64,000 nt of DNA from Sinorhizobium psoraleae (GTDB taxonomy: Bacteria; Pseudomonadota; Alphaproteobacteria; Rhizobiales; Rhizobiaceae), in NCBI RefSeq assembly GCF_013283645.1, contig NZ_JABEKV010000002.1, positions 1,247,798-1,311,797 of the forward strand, written 5' to 3'. Below, piece by piece: positions 45,702 to 53,789 of the stretch; position 1 is the stretch's first letter, and each line of letters opens with the position of its first letter. Made by a program: the position numbers and the translations under genes. Under the pieces are notes generated by a model. The model was not told where the DNA came from, made no database searches, and was given only the letters and a program-made list of their open reading frames with translations.

Positions 45702-45798
45702 GCAGCGCCGTGCGTCCTTTCAGACGCACAAAGTCGCTTTGAATGCTGCATGTTTCCATCCTGAAATCGGTTCCGATTTCAGGAAACATCCAGAGCGC
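45702..45798. repeat. RIME-like repeat, family A
   Basis: A forward copy: GCAGCGCCGTGCGTCC, TTTCAGACGCACAAAG, GAATGCTGCATGTTTCC, then palindrome TGAAATCGGTTCCGATTTCA and GGAAACATCCAG. It lies between the hairpin at 45654 and the DUF1127 gene. Confidence 0.85.
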
Positions 45799-45828
45799 CG
45801 CCCGCCTGCCTTGGCGCGCGGCATTTTA

Positions 45829-45966
45829 TTAGCGACCGTAAACGGCAGCGTGAATCTGAGAACGGGAAATACCGATGTCGCTCAGCACATGGTCGTCGAG
45901 AGCGTTCAGCTCGCGGACAGCGCGGCGCATCTTTGCGTATTCCATGATCTTCTGGCGGATCTTCAT
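45829..45966 (-). CDS. DUF1127 small protein
   Basis: A 45-residue Arg-rich protein, MKIRQKIMEYAKMRRAVREL with the conserved LDDHVLSDIGISRSQI motif and VYGR end. DUF1127 mini-proteins in rhizobia and agrobacteria affect RNA turnover or phosphate and carbon metabolism. The role of this copy is unknown. ATG 45966 is separated from GGAGTG by six bases. Confidence 0.88.
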   Translation of the reverse strand: MKIRQKIMEYAKMRRAVRELNALDDHVLSDIGISRSQIHAAVYGR

Positions 45967-46206
45967 CTTTGACACTCCATATCTTGATGAAGGTCAAATA
46001 GGCATTTGCCTAAGATTTAAGTAGTTCCATGATTGCAAATTAGGCATGCACCAGACGCGTAGCCAGTTAACGAAATTTCGCCATCTTTCCGTCCGCGGGC
46101 CCTCGATTGCCAAAATCCTGGCGCAGTCCGGATCATCACAAGTCAAGGGGGCAGGCATCGAGCCAGCTCTACACCCCGATATCGCCTGACGGGCGCGATG
46201 GTCCGC

Positions 46207-47061
46207 TTAGAGTACGCCGCGCATCGGATGTGCCCGGTAGGTGCCGAGGATGCGCACCTTCTCCGAGAAAAAGCGCAGCTCGTCCATCGCATGACGGACG
46301 GGCGTGTCGTCCGGGTGGCCCTCGATATCGGCGTAGAACTGGGTGGCGACGAACTTGCCGCCGAGCTGGTAGCTCTCGAGCTTCGTCATGTTGATGCCGT
46401 TGGTGGCAAAGCCGCCCATCGCCTTGTAGAGCGCGGCCGGAATATTGCGCACGTTGAAAACGAAGGTGGTGATGATCAGTTCATCGTCCGAGGTCCGCGC
46501 GATCCGCTGCTCTTCCCGCGAAAGCACGACGAATCGAGTGACGTTGCTGTCGGTGTCCTCGACGTTCTCGGCGATGATGTCGAGTCCGTAGAGGTCGGCG
46601 GCGAGGCGCGGAGCCAGGGCCGCCATGGAGCGGTCGCCGGTTTCCGCTACCAGCTTTGCCGCACCGGCCGTGTCACCCGCGACCACCGGCTTCCAGCCGT
46701 TGGCGCGAACGATCTTGCGGCACTGGCCAAGGGCATGGATATGGCTGTGCACCGTACGGATCTCTTCGCGGGAGACGCCTGGCAGCACCATCAATTGAAA
46801 GCGAATCGGCATGAAATATTCGCCAACGATGTGCAGGCGCGATTCCGGCAGCAGGTGATGGATGTCGGCGACACGCCCGGCGATGGTGTTTTCGATCGGG
46901 ATCATGGCGAGATCGGCGTCGCCGTTCTCCACCGCCACGAAGGCATCCTCGAAGGTCTGGCACGGCAGCGGTTCCATCGACGGGAACATGTCGCGGCAAG
47001 CCATATCGGAATTGGCACCGAAGTCGCCCTGGAAGGAAATCCTGTTGGTCTTGACGGTCAC
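46207..47061 (-). CDS. pheA: Prephenate dehydratase
   Basis: It converts prephenate to phenylpyruvate in phenylalanine synthesis. The 284-residue monofunctional form has RISFQGDFGANSDMACRDMF, MIPIENTIAGRVADIHHLL, the catalytic text SNVTRFVVLSREE (Thr-Arg-Phe) and a C-terminal ACT domain with KLESYQLGGKF for Phe feedback. The apparent start is GTG 47061. It follows kdsB by 15 bases. Confidence 0.96.
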   Translation of the reverse strand: MTVKTNRISFQGDFGANSDMACRDMFPSMEPLPCQTFEDAFVAVENGDADLAMIPIENTIAGRVADIHHLLPESRLHIVGEYFMPIRFQLMVLPGVSREEIRTVHSHIHALGQCRKIVRANGWKPVVAGDTAGAAKLVAETGDRSMAALAPRLAADLYGLDIIAENVEDTDSNVTRFVVLSREEQRIARTSDDELIITTFVFNVRNIPAALYKAMGGFATNGINMTKLESYQLGGKFVATQFYADIEGHPDDTPVRHAMDELRFFSEKVRILGTYRAHPMRGVL

Positions 47062-47076
47062 TTTTCGAATTCCTTC

Positions 47077-47829
47077 TCAGGCTTTCACGGAGAGAATGCG
47101 GCGGGCCTTTTCGAGGTCTTCCGGCGTGTCGACACCGAGGGGGACCGAGTCGACGACCTCGACGTCGATGCGCATCCCTGCCTCGAGCGCCCGCAATTGT
47201 TCGAGCGACTCGCGCTTTTCGAGGACCGAAGGTTTCAGCGACACGAAGGTTTCAAGCGCCTTGCGCCGATAGGCGTAGAGGCCGATGTGATGGTAGAGCG
47301 GGCCGGGGCCGTGCGGTGCGGTCGCGCGGGTGAAATAGAGAGCGCGCAGACGGCTCTCGGAAATCGGCGAGCCGACAACCTTCACGACATTGGGATTGGC
47401 CTTTTCATGCTCATCGGTGATCTCGACGGTGAGCGTCGCGATATCGGTCGCGGCGTTTTCGAGCGGCTTGAGCGCCGCGCGGATCGGGCCGGGCTCGATC
47501 GTCGGCAGGTCGCCCTGAACGTTGATCACGATCTCGGCATTCCCGTCGGGGTCCGCCTTCAGCAGGGCTTCATGGATACGGTCCGAGCCGGACTGATGGT
47601 CGACCCGCGTCATGATCGCCTCGAAACCGGCATCGCTGACCGCTTCGAACACGTCGCGGTGGTCAACGGCGACGACGATTCGCCCGACGTCCGCCTCGGC
47701 GGCGCGCTTGGCCACCTGCACAATCATCGGCAAGCCGCAAATGTCGGCCAGAGGTTTGCCGGGCAGGCGTGTGGACGCCATCCGCGCAGGAATGAGCACG
47801 AGAGCTTTGGCAGAATTTCCGCGATTCAT
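47077..47829 (-). CDS. kdsB: CMP-Kdo synthetase (3-deoxy-manno-octulosonate cytidylyltransferase)
   Basis: KdsB activates Kdo with CTP to CMP-Kdo for LPS and K-antigen synthesis. The 250-residue protein has [60 protein letters not shown] and [20 protein letters not shown]. It forms an operon with pheA. It lies about 15 kb from kpsF in the polysaccharide island. Confidence 0.96.
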   Translation of the reverse strand: MNRGNSAKALVLIPARMASTRLPGKPLADICGLPMIVQVAKRAAEADVGRIVVAVDHRDVFEAVSDAGFEAIMTRVDHQSGSDRIHEALLKADPDGNAEIVINVQGDLPTIEPGPIRAALKPLENAATDIATLTVEITDEHEKANPNVVKVVGSPISESRLRALYFTRATAPHGPGPLYHHIGLYAYRRKALETFVSLKPSVLEKRESLEQLRALEAGMRIDVEVVDSVPLGVDTPEDLEKARRILSVKA

Positions 47830-47985
47830 TGTCTAGCCTTAAAAAACCCCGCTGAAAGTGTCAAAAAGTCTCACTTCAGGGGCCATAATCTCTGTTGCAA
47901 CGTAGAGCCAAAAGACATAGGTTCCGCGCGATTTCAAGATGGGCCGGGTTTTTGTTGACGCCGGTGGCAAAGGGAGCGTTTGCAG

Positions 47986-48633
47986 ATGAATTCATATGTG
48001 AACATGGGCGTGGGTGCCTTGCTGGGTACGGTCTTCGTTCTGATGTCTGTATCCATTGCATCGGAAGGCATTTTCCATTCCGAAGCTCCCGAGAAGGAAG
48101 GCTTCGCCATTGTCGCCGAGGAAACCGCGACCGAAGCCGGCGGTGCCGGCGCCGAAGAGGCGCAGTCCGAACCGATCGCGGCGCTGCTTGCCAAGGCCGA
48201 TGCCTCTGCCGGCGAAGCCGTGTTCAAGAAATGCGCGAGCTGTCACACCATCGAGAAGGGCGGAGCGAACAAGGTCGGCCCGAATCTCTGGGGCGTGATC
48301 AACCGCCCGGTCGCGTCGCATGAGGGCTTCAGCTATTCCGCCGGCATGCAGACCTTCGCCGAAGGCGGCAAGGTCGTATGGGACTATGACCACCTGAGCT
48401 TCTTCCTCGAAGCACCGAAGAAACATGTCCCGGGTACGGCCATGGGCTTTGCCGGTCTCAAGAAAGGCGACGAGCGCGCCAACCTGATCGCCTGGCTGCG
48501 CGAACAGGCCGATAGCCCTGCACCGCTTCCGGACCCGGCAGCAGCCGGCGATTCCGGCTCCAGCGAAGCAAAGCCCGCGGAAGGTCAGACCGCTCAGGAA
48601 GGTCAGGCCCCGGCACCCGCACCGGCGAACTAA
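47986..48633 (+). CDS. cycM: Membrane-anchored cytochrome c (CycM type)
   Basis: A 215-residue class I cytochrome c with an uncleaved N-terminal anchor ([20 protein letters not shown]), the haem motif [13 protein letters not shown] and the axial Met in [13 protein letters not shown] Pro/Ala-rich tail completes it. CycM passes electrons to cytochrome oxidase in rhizobia. ATG 47986 is preferred, with GGGAG about ten bases upstream; a TTG at 47980 is also in frame. It is divergent from kdsB. Confidence 0.92.
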   Translation: MNSYVNMGVGALLGTVFVLMSVSIASEGIFHSEAPEKEGFAIVAEETATEAGGAGAEEAQSEPIAALLAKADASAGEAVFKKCASCHTIEKGGANKVGPNLWGVINRPVASHEGFSYSAGMQTFAEGGKVVWDYDHLSFFLEAPKKHVPGTAMGFAGLKKGDERANLIAWLREQADSPAPLPDPAAAGDSGSSEAKPAEGQTAQEGQAPAPAPAN

Positions 48634-48713
48634 CTCTCTGAAACGACGCAGTTCCGGGCGGAAAGCCGTTACGGAATTGCTCCAAGTCGCCAGACGAGAG
48701 ATCTGATTTTGGA

Positions 48714-48738
48714 AGCCCGGCCTTTGGCCGGGCTTTTT
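48714..48738 (+). terminator. Terminator of cycM
   Basis: AGCCCGGCC (48714-48722) and GGCCGGGCT (48726-48734) form a 9-bp stem followed by TTTTTCTTTT. It separates cycM from the convergent AEC gene. Confidence 0.9.
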
Positions 48739-48748
48739 CTTTTCCGGG

Positions 48749-49693
48749 TCACATCAGCAGATAGGCCCAGGCCGAAACGCTCAGCACGCCCAGCGCCGTC
48801 GTCAGCGTGATCGTCGACGAGGCGAGCGCATGACCGACGTTGAAATGATTGGCGATCAGCCAGGCATTGACGCCGGTCGGGACGGAGGAGGTCAGCACGA
48901 GCGCGGCCGTCCAACTCTCGTTGAGCCCCAGCAGATGACAGGCGCCAAAGACGACCCCCGGCAGCACAAGCAGCTTCAGCGTGCTGGTGACGGCCGCAAG
49001 ACCGGTATTTCCGGCCAGACCATATTTGTCGAGCGCCATGCCGATCGACACGAGCGCGGCTGGCGCCGCCGTGCCGGCGAGCTGGTCGACGACGGCCTTC
49101 GCCGGTCCCCCAAGCGGCTGCTCCAGGAGGTGAAAGAGTGCGCCAAAGGCGAGACCGATCACCAAGGGATTGCGAACGAGATTGCGCGCGACGCCGGCAA
49201 GCAGCTTCAAGGGGCTTTGCCCCGGCCTGCCGCTCGTTTTCCGGTCCGCACGCTCCATCAACACCGTGCCGGCGATCATCATGACGGGCAGATGGACGGA
49301 AAGCAGGATCGACAACGCCACGACCCCATCCTCGCCGACCACGCGCGACACCAGGGGCAGCCCGATGAACACGGTGTTGGCGAAGGCCGACGACACACCC
49401 GCGAGCACGCCCATGCGCGCATCGCGGCCGAAGGCAAAGGTCGCCGCCAGATGGCCGACCGTCCAGGTCACGGCGACGCCGGAAAAATAGGCGACCCAGA
49501 GCGGCCAGGGCGAGCCCTCCTTGAAATCGGCCTCGGCGATCGTACGGAACAAAAGAACCGGCACCGCGACGCGAAAGACGAAGTCGCCGAGCGCATCGCC
49601 GACGGCCGGTTTCAGATAACCGAGCTTCACGACCAGCCAGCCGGTCAGAATCAGAACGAAGATCGGGAGAACATTCAGGAAAATATCGGACAT
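48749..49693 (-). CDS. AEC family transporter (auxin efflux carrier type)
   Basis: The 314-residue protein has ten predicted helices in two five-helix halves, a mem_trans (PF03547) pattern. Landmarks are FLNVLPIFVLILTGWLVVKL at the N-terminus, GFAFANTVFIGLPL-like text (SSAFANTVFIGLPLVSRVVG) and VFGACHLLGLNESW. It probably exports a small organic compound; the substrate is not known. ATG 49693 is used because homologues begin there; the open frame continues 18 codons upstream. Confidence 0.88.
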   Translation of the reverse strand: MSDIFLNVLPIFVLILTGWLVVKLGYLKPAVGDALGDFVFRVAVPVLLFRTIAEADFKEGSPWPLWVAYFSGVAVTWTVGHLAATFAFGRDARMGVLAGVSSAFANTVFIGLPLVSRVVGEDGVVALSILLSVHLPVMMIAGTVLMERADRKTSGRPGQSPLKLLAGVARNLVRNPLVIGLAFGALFHLLEQPLGGPAKAVVDQLAGTAAPAALVSIGMALDKYGLAGNTGLAAVTSTLKLLVLPGVVFGACHLLGLNESWTAALVLTSSVPTGVNAWLIANHFNVGHALASSTITLTTALGVLSVSAWAYLLM

Positions 49694-49826
49694 GGTGAGC
49701 CTTGGGTGGGTGCTAGAGGCATAGACCCGTTCGATCGATCGAGGCAAGGGCGCATTCGTGAGGGCACACTCTCAAGGGCACATTCCGGGACAGGCCGCGG
49801 CACCGGCTCCGGGAGATATTGCAGGC

Positions 49827-49851
49827 GGAACATTCCGCCGGCGCAAGCGTT
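49827..49851 (+). promoter_or_regulatory. EcfG/RpoE2 general-stress promoter
   Basis: GGAAC (49827-49831) and CGTT (49848-49851) are separated by exactly 16 bases, matching the alphaproteobacterial general-stress sigma factor consensus. The start of the BON-domain gene follows 25 bases later. Confidence 0.72.
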
Positions 49852-49875
49852 CCGAAAGACGACGGGAAAACGCTG

Positions 49876-50151
49876 ATGGCGACAGATAAGTCCTTCTATT
49901 CGCATCGCGACGACGATCCGCATCTGACGGATGACGATCTGGCCGAGAAGGTACTGCGCTTCATTCGCTACGCAACCTTCGTGGACACGAGCGGGATTTC
50001 TGTCATGGCGCTTGGCGGCATGGTCGTGCTCTCCGGCAATGTCGCCGAAGAGGCAGACATTGCCTGCGCCGGAGAGGCCGCCGCCTCGGTCATCGGCGTC
50101 ACGAGCGTCGAGAACCGGCTGACGGTGCGGCCGGACGAAGCAGCCGACTGA
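49876..50151 (+). CDS. BON domain protein
   Basis: A 91-residue protein with a BON (OsmY-like) fold. The domain runs from residue 20: LTDDDLAEKVLRFIRYATFV, then SVMALGGMVVLSGNVAEEAD and VTSVENRLTVRP. BON proteins bind membranes or phospholipid and are often stress-induced. Unlike OsmY, no signal peptide is visible from ATG 49876, which follows GACGGGAAAAC. A perfect EcfG-type promoter lies upstream and a terminator follows. Confidence 0.85.
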   Translation: MATDKSFYSHRDDDPHLTDDDLAEKVLRFIRYATFVDTSGISVMALGGMVVLSGNVAEEADIACAGEAAASVIGVTSVENRLTVRPDEAAD

Positions 50152-50184
50152 GCACAACGGCCACCAGACAGCGCACATACGGAT

Positions 50185-50212
50185 AAAAGGCAACCTTTCG
50201 GTTGCCTTTTTC
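50185..50212 (+). terminator. Terminator of BON gene
   Basis: GGCAACC and GGTTGCC (50189-50206) form a hairpin flanked by AAAA and followed by TTTTTC. Its arms are repeated 45 bases downstream at 50234-50250. Confidence 0.85.
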
Positions 50213-50233
50213 GTTTCGACCTGCGAAGATATT

Positions 50234-50250
50234 GGCAACCTGGAGGTTGC
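50234..50250 (+). promoter_or_regulatory. Inverted repeat over the SRPBCC ribosome site
   Basis: GCAACC-TGGA-GGTTGC (50235-50250) is a perfect palindrome with the ribosome-binding GGAGG inside, three bases before the ATG at 50254. Its arms are the same as those of the terminator just upstream. It could be an operator for the ArsR-type regulator encoded two genes on, or an RNA hairpin that hides the ribosome site. Confidence 0.5.
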
Positions 50251-50253
50251 ATC

Positions 50254-50697
50254 ATGACGGATCGCATTCAAAAGAGTATCGAAATGGACGCGCCAGTCGA
50301 AAAGGTTTGGCATGCGCTCACGGACCACACGGCATTCGGCGAATGGTTCCGGGTAAGGCTCGACGGGCCCTTCGCCGTCGGAAAAGAAACAACCGGCGAA
50401 ATGACCTATCCCGGTCATGAGGGCACAAAGTGGAGGTCTGTGACGGAGCGGATGGAGGCGCCGACACTGTTTTCCTTCCGATGGCCGCATGCGGAGAATC
50501 CCGACGCCGATCTCTCGACGTCACCCACCACGCTCGTGGAATTCCGCCTTGAACCGATGGTGAAGGGCACGCGCCTGACCATCGTCGAGTCCGGTTTCGA
50601 GACGCTGCCGGAGGATCGCCGCATGGAAGCGTTGCGCGGCAATGAAGGCGGATGGGAGATTCAGGCGGGAAACATCAAGACCTATGTCGAAGCCTGA
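50254..50697 (+). CDS. SRPBCC/AHSA1-like protein
   Basis: A 147-residue START/Bet v1-fold protein with IQKSIEMDAPVEKVWHALTD, HTAFGEWFRVRLDGPFAVG and the Trp-rich tail NEGGWEIQAGNIKTYVEA. Such proteins bind hydrophobic ligands or help chaperones. The frame ends over the start of the ArsR-type gene, which is a common pairing (ArsR plus AHSA1). The ligand is unknown. Confidence 0.88.
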   Translation: MTDRIQKSIEMDAPVEKVWHALTDHTAFGEWFRVRLDGPFAVGKETTGEMTYPGHEGTKWRSVTERMEAPTLFSFRWPHAENPDADLSTSPTTLVEFRLEPMVKGTRLTIVESGFETLPEDRRMEALRGNEGGWEIQAGNIKTYVEA

Positions 50698-51016
50698 GCT
50701 TGGCGATCCCGGCCCCGTCGAGGTCTTCGCCGCGCTCGGCGACCCGACCCGCCTTTCGCTTCTGACGAAGCTCAGCGATGGCCAAACGCGGTCGATCGCC
50801 ACGCTTTCGACCGACACGAAGCTGACGCGGCAGGCCGTGACCAAACACCTGCACGTGCTGGAACGCGCCGGTCTCGTGGCAAGTGTCCGCGTCGGCCGCG
50901 AAAGCCAGTTCGGCTACCGCCCCGAGCCGGTAGCCGAGGCACGGTCGTATCTCGACAGGGTTTCCGCCCAATGGGACGAGGCCTTGACGCGGCTCAAGGC
51001 GCTGGTCGAGCGATGA
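50684..51016 (+). CDS. ArsR family transcriptional regulator
   Basis: A 110-residue winged-helix protein starting at ATG 50684 inside the preceding gene (14-base overlap). It has FAALGDPTRLSLLTKLSDGQ, the recognition text TDTKLTRQAVTKHLHVLERA and YRPEPVAEARSYLDRVSAQWDEAL. No metal-binding CxxD/CxCxxC is evident, so it is probably not a classic metal sensor. It likely controls its own SRPBCC-ArsR operon. Confidence 0.87.
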   Translation: MSKPELGDPGPVEVFAALGDPTRLSLLTKLSDGQTRSIATLSTDTKLTRQAVTKHLHVLERAGLVASVRVGRESQFGYRPEPVAEARSYLDRVSAQWDEALTRLKALVER

Positions 51017-51187
51017 TGGCGTCGGTGACCACTCTCGAGTTTGGTCGCTGAATTCGAGCGGCATCCGGCTAGACCGTTGCCGGGCAGGCAATTAGCCGGG
51101 CGTGCGTCTGTTCGCTTCGTACAGGCTCTTCCGGTCAAGTCCTGAAGATCGTATACACCACCTTTTAGGACATGCAGGAGAATCCCG

Positions 51188-52126
51188 ATGCATCGTCTCG
51201 GTTTCGTGGTCTTTCCCGGATTTCAGGTCATGAGCCTGTCCGTCCTGACGGTGTTCGAGGTGACGAACATCCATCTTGGCACACCCGTTTACGCGATCAC
51301 ATTGCTTTCGGAGAAAGGCGGACCGATGCGCTCGTCGGCGGGCTTCAGCGTCGACACAGAGGCGTTCGGCGATGCGACGTTCGACACGGTCGTTTTCGGC
51401 GCCGGAACCGAGATCGAGCCTTCGTCGCCCGGCCTTGTCGCCTTGGTCCGGCATTCGATGGAAACGGCGCGCCGCATCGCCGCGCCCTGCACCGGCGCCT
51501 TCGTCCTCGCGGATGCGGGCGTTCTCAAGGGACGACGCGTAACCACCCACTGGTACTTCGCCCGCGACCTGCAAAATCGCTTCCCGGATCTGAAGGTGGA
51601 GGAAGACCGGATCTACCTGATAGACGGGCCGGTCTGGACCTCGGCGGGAATGACCGCGGGCATCGACCTTGCGCTTGCCATGGTCGAGAAGGATCACGGT
51701 CAGGACGTGGCGCGCGCCGTCGCGCGGAAACTGGTCGTCTATCATCGAAGGGCCGGGGGCCAGTCGCAATTTTCGACGCTGCTCGAACTCGATCCGAAGT
51801 CGGATCGGATCCAGAGCGCGCTCAGCCATGCCCGGCGGAATCTGCGGAACACGCTGTCGGTGGAGGAGCTCGCCGATGCCGCCCGCCTCAGCCCGCGTCA
51901 GTTCAGCCGCGCATTTCGTGCGGAAACGGGCCAGTCGCCGGCGAAGGCCGTCGAGCATCTCCGTGTCGAGGCTGCACGCGTCATGATGGAAGAAGGGCGT
52001 CATCCCATGGATGTGATCGCTCGCGAGGCCGGCTTTGCCGACCGGGAGCGAATGCGCCGGGCCTTTGTCCGGGTCCTGGGGCAACCGCCCCAGACGGTCC
52101 GCCGCAATGCCAGAGGAATGGCCTGA
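51188..52126 (+). CDS. GlxA family transcriptional regulator (DJ-1/PfpI + AraC)
   Basis: A 312-residue regulator. Residues 1-165 are a DJ-1/PfpI-like domain (LGFVVFPGFQVMSLSVLTVFE; the nucleophile-position text AAPCTGAFVLADAG has Cys). Residues about 210-310 are an AraC HTH pair (LSVEELADAARLSPRQFSRA, MDVIAREAGFADRERMRRAF). GlxA-type regulators control catabolic operons, often for quaternary amines. The inducer is unknown here. The 51017-51187 gap holds no gene. Confidence 0.92.
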   Translation: MHRLGFVVFPGFQVMSLSVLTVFEVTNIHLGTPVYAITLLSEKGGPMRSSAGFSVDTEAFGDATFDTVVFGAGTEIEPSSPGLVALVRHSMETARRIAAPCTGAFVLADAGVLKGRRVTTHWYFARDLQNRFPDLKVEEDRIYLIDGPVWTSAGMTAGIDLALAMVEKDHGQDVARAVARKLVVYHRRAGGQSQFSTLLELDPKSDRIQSALSHARRNLRNTLSVEELADAARLSPRQFSRAFRAETGQSPAKAVEHLRVEAARVMMEEGRHPMDVIAREAGFADRERMRRAFVRVLGQPPQTVRRNARGMA

Positions 52127-52194
52127 CTCAGGACCGCGTCGCCAGCCGTCGAGCGAGGGAACGTCGGCCCGTTCGGCGTCAGTCGCTCTGTCCC

Positions 52195-52395
52195 CTAGCG
52201 ATTGAGGAACCAGAGGATCGCCGAAAGCACAATGCCGAAAAGCAGCCCGGTTGTGATGGGAACATAAATCGTAAAGTTCTCTCGCTGGATCAGAATATCG
52301 CCGGGCAGCCGGCCCAGGCCAATGCGCGTCAACCACGGCCAGAGAATACCGACCGCGACGATAACAAGTCCGACAATGATCAGGATCCGGGACAT
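52195..52395 (-). CDS. DUF2905 small membrane protein
   Basis: A 66-residue protein with two hydrophobic helices and a conserved loop, LGRLPGDILIQRENFTIYVP, typical of DUF2905. The first helix is IIVGLVIVAVGILWPWL and the second TTGLLFGIVLSAILWFL. Function is unknown. Confidence 0.88.
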   Translation of the reverse strand: MSRILIIVGLVIVAVGILWPWLTRIGLGRLPGDILIQRENFTIYVPITTGLLFGIVLSAILWFLNR

Positions 52396-52888
52396 GGCGC
52401 AGGCATGTTGTGTTTTGCGAATTCAACCGTCCGGCATGATGTTTGACTTCGCATCATATAACAATGTGATATGGCAACTCGCTCGTATTGCGGCAGCGAC
52501 GGCGAGCCGATCTCTCCGCTGTCAGTCAGCCATCGGGTATGTCTGTTGATGCGACGCCACGCGCCAGGCGCTGGTCCCGGATGAAGCGCCCCAGATGCTC
52601 GTTCCCCACCCGCATAATGAGTCCTGGCTTCAGGCCAAGCCGGGCAGCGTCGCAGGCGATGTTGGGCGGTGGTAACAGTGATCTGGGTGCTTATCTCTAT
52701 CTCGCGCATGCTGTGACGGCGAATGCTCAGTTGATCGGAAACACTCAGACTTGGCGGGGGCGCCGCTGGCAAGTAATTACGTCATGCAAGTCGCTCGTAC
52801 ACACCCACTGCGGCCGCCTCGGCGTCGTTGAAAGAGCACGCGAAGAACCGGTTCTGCAGAAATGCGCAGCAGGCGAGGAATGGAGCAA
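52396..52888. other. Gene-poor gap before the polysaccharide island
   Basis: About 490 bases without a supported gene. The minus strand reads RVGNEHLGRFIRDQRLARGV over 50 codons near 52540-52630, which may be a remnant of a DNA-binding protein, but start and extent are unclear. No RIME-like repeat is seen. It is the boundary at which GC falls. Confidence 0.35.
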
Positions 52889-53734
52889 ATGACCACGAAT
52901 GTTTTGGCAGCCAGCGGCGGCGTTAAGCAAGTGATCTGCATCAATTGGGGAACGAAGTATGGAGCCCCATTCATAAATAGACTTTACGCGATGGTGGCTC
53001 GCAACATTACGCCGCCATTCACCTTCACTTGCTTTACCGACAACCGTGCAGGTCTGCACTCCGAAATACTTTGCGAAGACTTGCCACCGCTCGACGTGGC
53101 GAACATGCCTACAAATACCAGAGGCATTTGGCCAAAGGCCCGACTCTGGGGGGCAACGCTGGGAAAGCTGAGAGGTCCAGTTCTTTTTCTCGATCTGGAT
53201 CTCGTGATCGTTTCCTCGCTCGACGCATTTTTTGACATTGGCAAGGCGGATGACATCGTCATGGCGAGAAATCAAACCACGCCCTTTGAGCGCCTCGGGC
53301 AAACGTCGCTCTTCCGCTTTCCCGTTGGGAAGCTCGTGCCGCTGCAGGAAAAATTTCGATCAGATCCACAGGGTGTAGCCGACGAGTACCGTTACGAGCA
53401 GCGCTTCGTAAGCCGCAACGCCCCCGGGGGCATAACATTCTTCCCACGAAAATGGGTTCTCCATTTTCGCCAGGACTGCCGTTGGCCATTCCCACTCAAC
53501 TACTTTCTTGCCCCACGTCTGCCGAGCGATGCACGTGTCGTTATTTTCCCGCGAGGCCTGCATCCACAGCATGCGATCGAGGGGCGATATGGAACCAAGG
53601 GTCCCCGCAAGACGGCTTTCAAACACATAGCGGGCATCTTCGATACGAAACAACGAAAGAACAAAGGCGCGCTGCAATATCTCCGACACTATATTCGTCC
53701 GACGCCTTGGGTGGCCGAGCACTGGCGCGAATAA
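52889..53734 (+). CDS. Glycosyltransferase-like protein (GT8-type fold)
   Basis: A 281-residue protein beginning MTTNVLAASGGVKQVICINW. The N-terminal nucleotide-sugar site (WGTKYGAPFINRLYAMVARN) is followed by the DxD-type LFLDLDLVIVSSLDAFFDIG near residue 105. The C-terminal half ends TPWVAEHWRE. This fits a small GT-A glycosyltransferase. Donor and acceptor are unknown. It is the first gene of the island and lower in GC than the core. Alternative starts lie at 52862 and 52880. Confidence 0.78.
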   Translation: MTTNVLAASGGVKQVICINWGTKYGAPFINRLYAMVARNITPPFTFTCFTDNRAGLHSEILCEDLPPLDVANMPTNTRGIWPKARLWGATLGKLRGPVLFLDLDLVIVSSLDAFFDIGKADDIVMARNQTTPFERLGQTSLFRFPVGKLVPLQEKFRSDPQGVADEYRYEQRFVSRNAPGGITFFPRKWVLHFRQDCRWPFPLNYFLAPRLPSDARVVIFPRGLHPQHAIEGRYGTKGPRKTAFKHIAGIFDTKQRKNKGALQYLRHYIRPTPWVAEHWRE

Positions 53735-53781
53735 GCGTGCGGCTCCTTTCGGACGCACAAAGGACGCTGTAGCACTTTGCA
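53734..53781. repeat. Partial family A repeat
   Basis: GCGTGCGGCTCCTTTCGGACGCAC, then AAAGGACGCTGTAGCACTTTG, matches the first half of family A. It lies directly after the stop of the preceding gene and before the ELM1-like gene. Confidence 0.75.
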
Positions 53782-53789
53782 GCAGCGTC

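Noticed and set aside
51092-52426. Minus-strand open frame opposite the GlxA-type gene
   Set aside because: The plus strand encodes a complete DJ-1/AraC regulator; the minus frame is Arg/His-rich and overlaps DUF2905.
52488-52892. Open frame in the gap before the island
   Set aside because: No ribosome site, odd composition and no motif; the neighbouring minus frame gives only a short ambiguous helix.
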